Positions 61,422-64,000 of a stretch of 64,000 nt of DNA are shown here, in pieces. The position numbers and the translations under genes are program-made. Origin of the DNA: Candidatus Onthenecus intestinigallinarum (GTDB taxonomy: Bacteria; Bacillota; Clostridia; Christensenellales; Aristaeellaceae); assembly GCA_018713325.1 (NCBI GenBank), contig DVFJ01000006.1, positions 1 through 64,000 on the forward strand, written 5' to 3'. Position 1 is the stretch's first letter; the number at the start of each line of letters is the position of its first letter. The notes below the pieces were generated by a model, which searched no databases, was not told the DNA's origin, and saw only the letters and a list, made by a program, of their open reading frames with translations.

Positions 61422-63782
61422 TCAGTCGCCGATCACCTGTGCGGCGATGCGCGCGGACTCGGCCGCGTCCCGGGCGTAGAAGTCCGCGCCCACCATCCGG
61501 GCGTATTCCTCCGTCAGCACCGCGCCGCCGACCATCACGCGGCAGGGCGCGTTCGCCGCGCGCAGGGCCTCGATCGTGCGCTGCATGGAGCCGACGGTCG
61601 TCGTCATCAGCGCGCTGAGGCCGACCAGCGGCGCGCGCTCGCGCAGCGCGGCCTCGACGACGCGCTCCGGCGCGACATCCCGCCCCAGGTCGATCACGCG
61701 GTAGCCGTAGTTCTCCAGCAGCATGCGCACGATGTTCTTGCCGATGTCGTGGATGTCGTCCTTGACCGTGGCCAGAATGATCGGCCCCTTTGTCGCCACG
61801 GGCGCGGCGTCCAGCCCGCGCAGGTAGTCAAAGCCGGCCTTGACCGCATCGGCGCAGGCCATCAGCTGCGGAAGAAACAGCTCGCCGCGCTCAAAGCGCG
61901 CGCCCGCCTCGTCCAGCGCGGGGATGAACTCCCCGTTGATGAGCTCCAGCGCCGACCGCCCGGGCAGCAGCGTACGCAGCGCGGGCACGATCTCGCCCGC
62001 GCGTCCGCCCAGGATCAGGCCGCGCAACCCGGAAGCGGATGGAACGGCCGGGGCGGCCGCCTGTGCGGCGGGCGCAACGGGCGCGGAAGCGGGAAGGGAA
62101 GCGCAGTGCGCGATGTAATCCGCGGCGGCGGCGTCCTGGCCGCACAGCACGCGGAAGGCGCGCACGGTCTGCATGGCGGAGCCCAGCGGGTTGAGGATCG
62201 GCAGGTCCAGCCCGGCCTCGAGCGCGGCGGCGAGGAACGCGGCGTTGAGCGATTCGCGCGCAGGCAGACCGAAGGAGATGTTGCTCACGCCCAGCACCGT
62301 GCGCAGCCCCAGGCGCTCCCTGATCAGCCGGACGGCGCGCAGCGTCTCCATCGCCTGCGTCTGATGGGTGGAGGCGGTCATCGTCAGGCAGTCGATCAGC
62401 ACGTCCTCGCGCGCGATGCCGCAGTCGAGCGCGCGCTGCAGGATGCGTCCGGCGATCGCCAGGCGGCCCTCAGCCGTGTCGGGGATGCCGCCCTCGTCGA
62501 GCGTGAGGGCGACGACCGCCGCGCCGTAGCGGCGCGCGATGGGCAGTACGGCGCGCAGGCTCTCCTCCTTGCCGCACACGGAGTTGATGATGGGCTTACC
62601 GTTGCAGGCGCGCACGGCGGCCTCCAGGGCCCGGGGATCGGCGGAGTCGATCTGCAGCGGCAGAGGGGAGACCGCCTGAATGGCGCGCACCAGGCGGGGC
62701 AGCACGGCGGCCTCGTCGATGTCCGGCAGGCCCGCGTTGACGTCCAGCAGGTCGGCGCCCGCGTCCTGCTGGTCGAGCGCCTCGCGCACCACATATGCGT
62801 CGTCGCCCGCGCGCAGCGCCTCTTTCAGGCGGCGCTTGCCTGTCGGGTTGATGCGCTCGCCGACGACCGCCGGACCGCCCTGCAGGATGACTGCGCGCTG
62901 GCCGCTCGCGAATGCGCACAGGTGCGGATCCTCGCGCTTCACGGGCCGCAGCGTCGAAAGGCGCGCGCGCAGCGCCCGGATGTGCGCGGGCGTCGTGCCG
63001 CAGCAGCCGCCGAAGACCGTCACGCCCAGCGCGGCCATCTCCGCGGCGCACTCCGCGAACGCCTCGGGCGTCACGTCGTACAGGGTCCGTCCGTTTTCCA
63101 TGCGCGGCATGCCGGCGTTGGGCTGCACGATGAGCGGGGTGCGCGTCACGGCCGCCATGCGCGCGACGATGGGCACCGTCTCGGTCGGGCCCAGCGAGCA
63201 GTTGACGCCCAGCGCATCCGCACCCAGCGCCTGCAGGGTGATGGCGGCGGTCTCGGGATCCGCCCCCAGGAAGGTGCGCCCGTCCTGAGAGAACGTCATC
63301 GTCGCCAGCACAGGCAGGCGGCAGTGCTCCTTTGCGGCCAGCAGCGCCGCGCGCATCTCGTACAGGTCGCTCATCGTCTCGATGAGCACCATGTCCGCGC
63401 CGGAGCGAGCACCGGCCTCCACCACCTGCGCAAAGAGCGCGTACGCCGAGTCAAAGGACAGCGTGCCCAGCGGCTCCATCAGCGCGCCGGTGGGGCCGAT
63501 GTCCAGCGCGACGTACCGCGCGCCGGATTCGCGCGCCAGGCGCACGCCTGCCTCGACGACGGCGTCCGTCTCCGCGCCGAATTTCAGCGCGTTTGCGCCG
63601 AAGGTGTTGGCGGTGATCACGTCGCTGCCGGCCTGCACGTATGCGCGATGGACGGCGCGGACCGCATCCGGCGCGGTCAGGTTCAGCCGCTCGGGCAGCT
63701 CGCCCGGCGCAAGGCCGGCGGCCTGCAGCATGGTGCCCATGCCGCCGTCAAAGAAGAGAAAGGCGTCTTGAAAGTGTGGCAT
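61422..63782 (-). CDS. metH: Cobalamin-dependent methionine synthase, without activation domain
   Basis: A 786-residue MetH. The homocysteine module runs from FFDGGMGTMLQ to the zinc motif FGGCCGTTPAHI; the pterin-binding module includes VVGERINPTGKRRLKEAL and LDVNAGLPDIDE; the cobalamin module has a cap region and DIHDIGKNIVRMLLENYGY with the DxHxxG cobalt-binding His. An Ala/Pro linker separates modules two and three. The C-terminal AdoMet activation domain of E. coli MetH is missing; the upstream gene encodes it separately. I start at the ATG at 63782 with AAGGAG 7 bases upstream; the ATG at 63788 is too close to the site. Confidence 0.95.
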   Translation of the reverse strand: MPHFQDAFLFFDGGMGTMLQAAGLAPGELPERLNLTAPDAVRAVHRAYVQAGSDVITANTFGANALKFGAETDAVVEAGVRLARESGARYVALDIGPTGALMEPLGTLSFDSAYALFAQVVEAGARSGADMVLIETMSDLYEMRAALLAAKEHCRLPVLATMTFSQDGRTFLGADPETAAITLQALGADALGVNCSLGPTETVPIVARMAAVTRTPLIVQPNAGMPRMENGRTLYDVTPEAFAECAAEMAALGVTVFGGCCGTTPAHIRALRARLSTLRPVKREDPHLCAFASGQRAVILQGGPAVVGERINPTGKRRLKEALRAGDDAYVVREALDQQDAGADLLDVNAGLPDIDEAAVLPRLVRAIQAVSPLPLQIDSADPRALEAAVRACNGKPIINSVCGKEESLRAVLPIARRYGAAVVALTLDEGGIPDTAEGRLAIAGRILQRALDCGIAREDVLIDCLTMTASTHQTQAMETLRAVRLIRERLGLRTVLGVSNISFGLPARESLNAAFLAAALEAGLDLPILNPLGSAMQTVRAFRVLCGQDAAAADYIAHCASLPASAPVAPAAQAAAPAVPSASGLRGLILGGRAGEIVPALRTLLPGRSALELINGEFIPALDEAGARFERGELFLPQLMACADAVKAGFDYLRGLDAAPVATKGPIILATVKDDIHDIGKNIVRMLLENYGYRVIDLGRDVAPERVVEAALRERAPLVGLSALMTTTVGSMQRTIEALRAANAPCRVMVGGAVLTEEYARMVGADFYARDAAESARIAAQVIGD

Positions 63783-64000
63783 CAGCATTCTCCTTCCCGG
63801 GAATCGGACCGCCTGGGGCGCGAACAGGCGCCGCCGGTACGGCGGTAGGCGCAGTTGTTCCGCGCGGGGCACAGGTCGCAGCCGCCCTCCGCGCGGGACG
63901 GCCGCTGCGGATAGAGCCCCACAAAGGCGGTAACGCTCTTTTGCGGGATCAGCAGGCAGCCGTCCGTCATCGAGATCCCCAGCGTCCGCCGCATGTCCAG
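63782..64000 (-). CDS. Methionine synthase activation-domain protein, C-terminal part
   Basis: Only the last 72 codons lie in the window; the gene continues beyond the right edge. The visible end has LGISMTDGCLLIPQKSVTAFVGL and a cysteine cluster CDLCPARNNCAYR, as in the stand-alone MetH activation-domain proteins of Clostridia, which reductively reactivate cob(II)alamin using AdoMet. The last base of its TGA stop overlaps the metH start, so the two are translationally coupled. Confidence 0.75.
   Translation of the reverse strand: MDMRRTLGISMTDGCLLIPQKSVTAFVGLYPQRPSRAEGGCDLCPARNNCAYRRTGGACSRPRRSDSREGEC

Overview
The window looks like chromosome from a GC-rich, spore-forming, anaerobic Clostridia-type Firmicute, plausibly a gut member of the Christensenellales or Oscillospirales. 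The signs are GC-rich third codon positions, many housekeeping sigma-A promoters of the form TTGACA-N16/17-TATAAT, strong AGGAGG ribosome binding sites, the spore coat operon cotJABC, a GerMN protein, RqcH, a selenium-dependent molybdenum hydroxylase accessory gene (yqeC) and a MetH whose activation domain lies on a separate gene. The taxonomic placement is inference. I see no insertion sequence, prophage, integrase or CRISPR array.

Layout. 1-4.8 kb, minus strand: start of dnaK, a P-loop ATPase, a GH29 alpha-L-fucosidase and an ABC-F ATPase. 4.8-6.6 kb: a divergent two-gene unit of an OLD/AriA-like ATPase and a DUF4435/TOPRIM (AriB-like) protein, resembling a compact PARIS anti-phage module. 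6.7-11.6 kb: a membrane protein, rplM-rpsI, secG and rnr. 11.6-14.7 kb, minus strand: glmM, a sugar isomerase/epimerase-like protein and a MarR regulator. 15.0-18.2 kb: a MotA-like channel with a long tail (ZorA-like), a MotB/OmpA protein (ZorB-like) and a small membrane-anchored protein. 18.3-23.8 kb: a cysteine-rich coat-like protein, an Lhr-type helicase and an isochorismatase-like hydrolase. 23.9-28.9 kb: rqcH (minus), a double-GerMN protein, an RNase PH-RdgB fusion and a phosphodiesterase. 29.0-32.0 kb: two tRNA clusters (8 tRNAs) flanking a GNAT gene and pepC.

32.1-34.6 kb: gluQ, thpR, azlC and azlD. 34.7-41.3 kb: yqeC divergent from a molybdenum hydroxylase operon (FAD, 2Fe-2S and Mo subunits, a MocA-like transferase, a cobalamin adenosyltransferase), then a GNAT gene and luxS. 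41.3-48.1 kb, minus strand: cotJC-cotJB-cotJA, an MFS exporter, a TSUP permease, a two-gene chromate transporter, a histidine phosphatase and galT. 48.2-52.1 kb: galK, an FMN riboswitch with ribU, and tsaE-tsaB-rimI. 52.2-56.4 kb: an alpha/beta hydrolase, a membrane-anchored Mur ligase, a Ddl-family ligase and a small membrane protein. 56.5-61.3 kb: a sugar ABC importer (binding protein and two permeases) and an archaeal-type aspartyl-tRNA synthetase. 61.4-64.0 kb, minus strand: metH and the 3' end of its activation-domain gene.

Most genes are recognisable core or metabolic genes in short operons. The least explained parts are the compact PARIS-like pair, the ZorAB-like motor operon without Zorya effectors, a possible H-type RNA pseudoknot between the TSUP and MFS genes, and symmetric operators at the yqeC/molybdenum hydroxylase and galT/galK divergent promoters.
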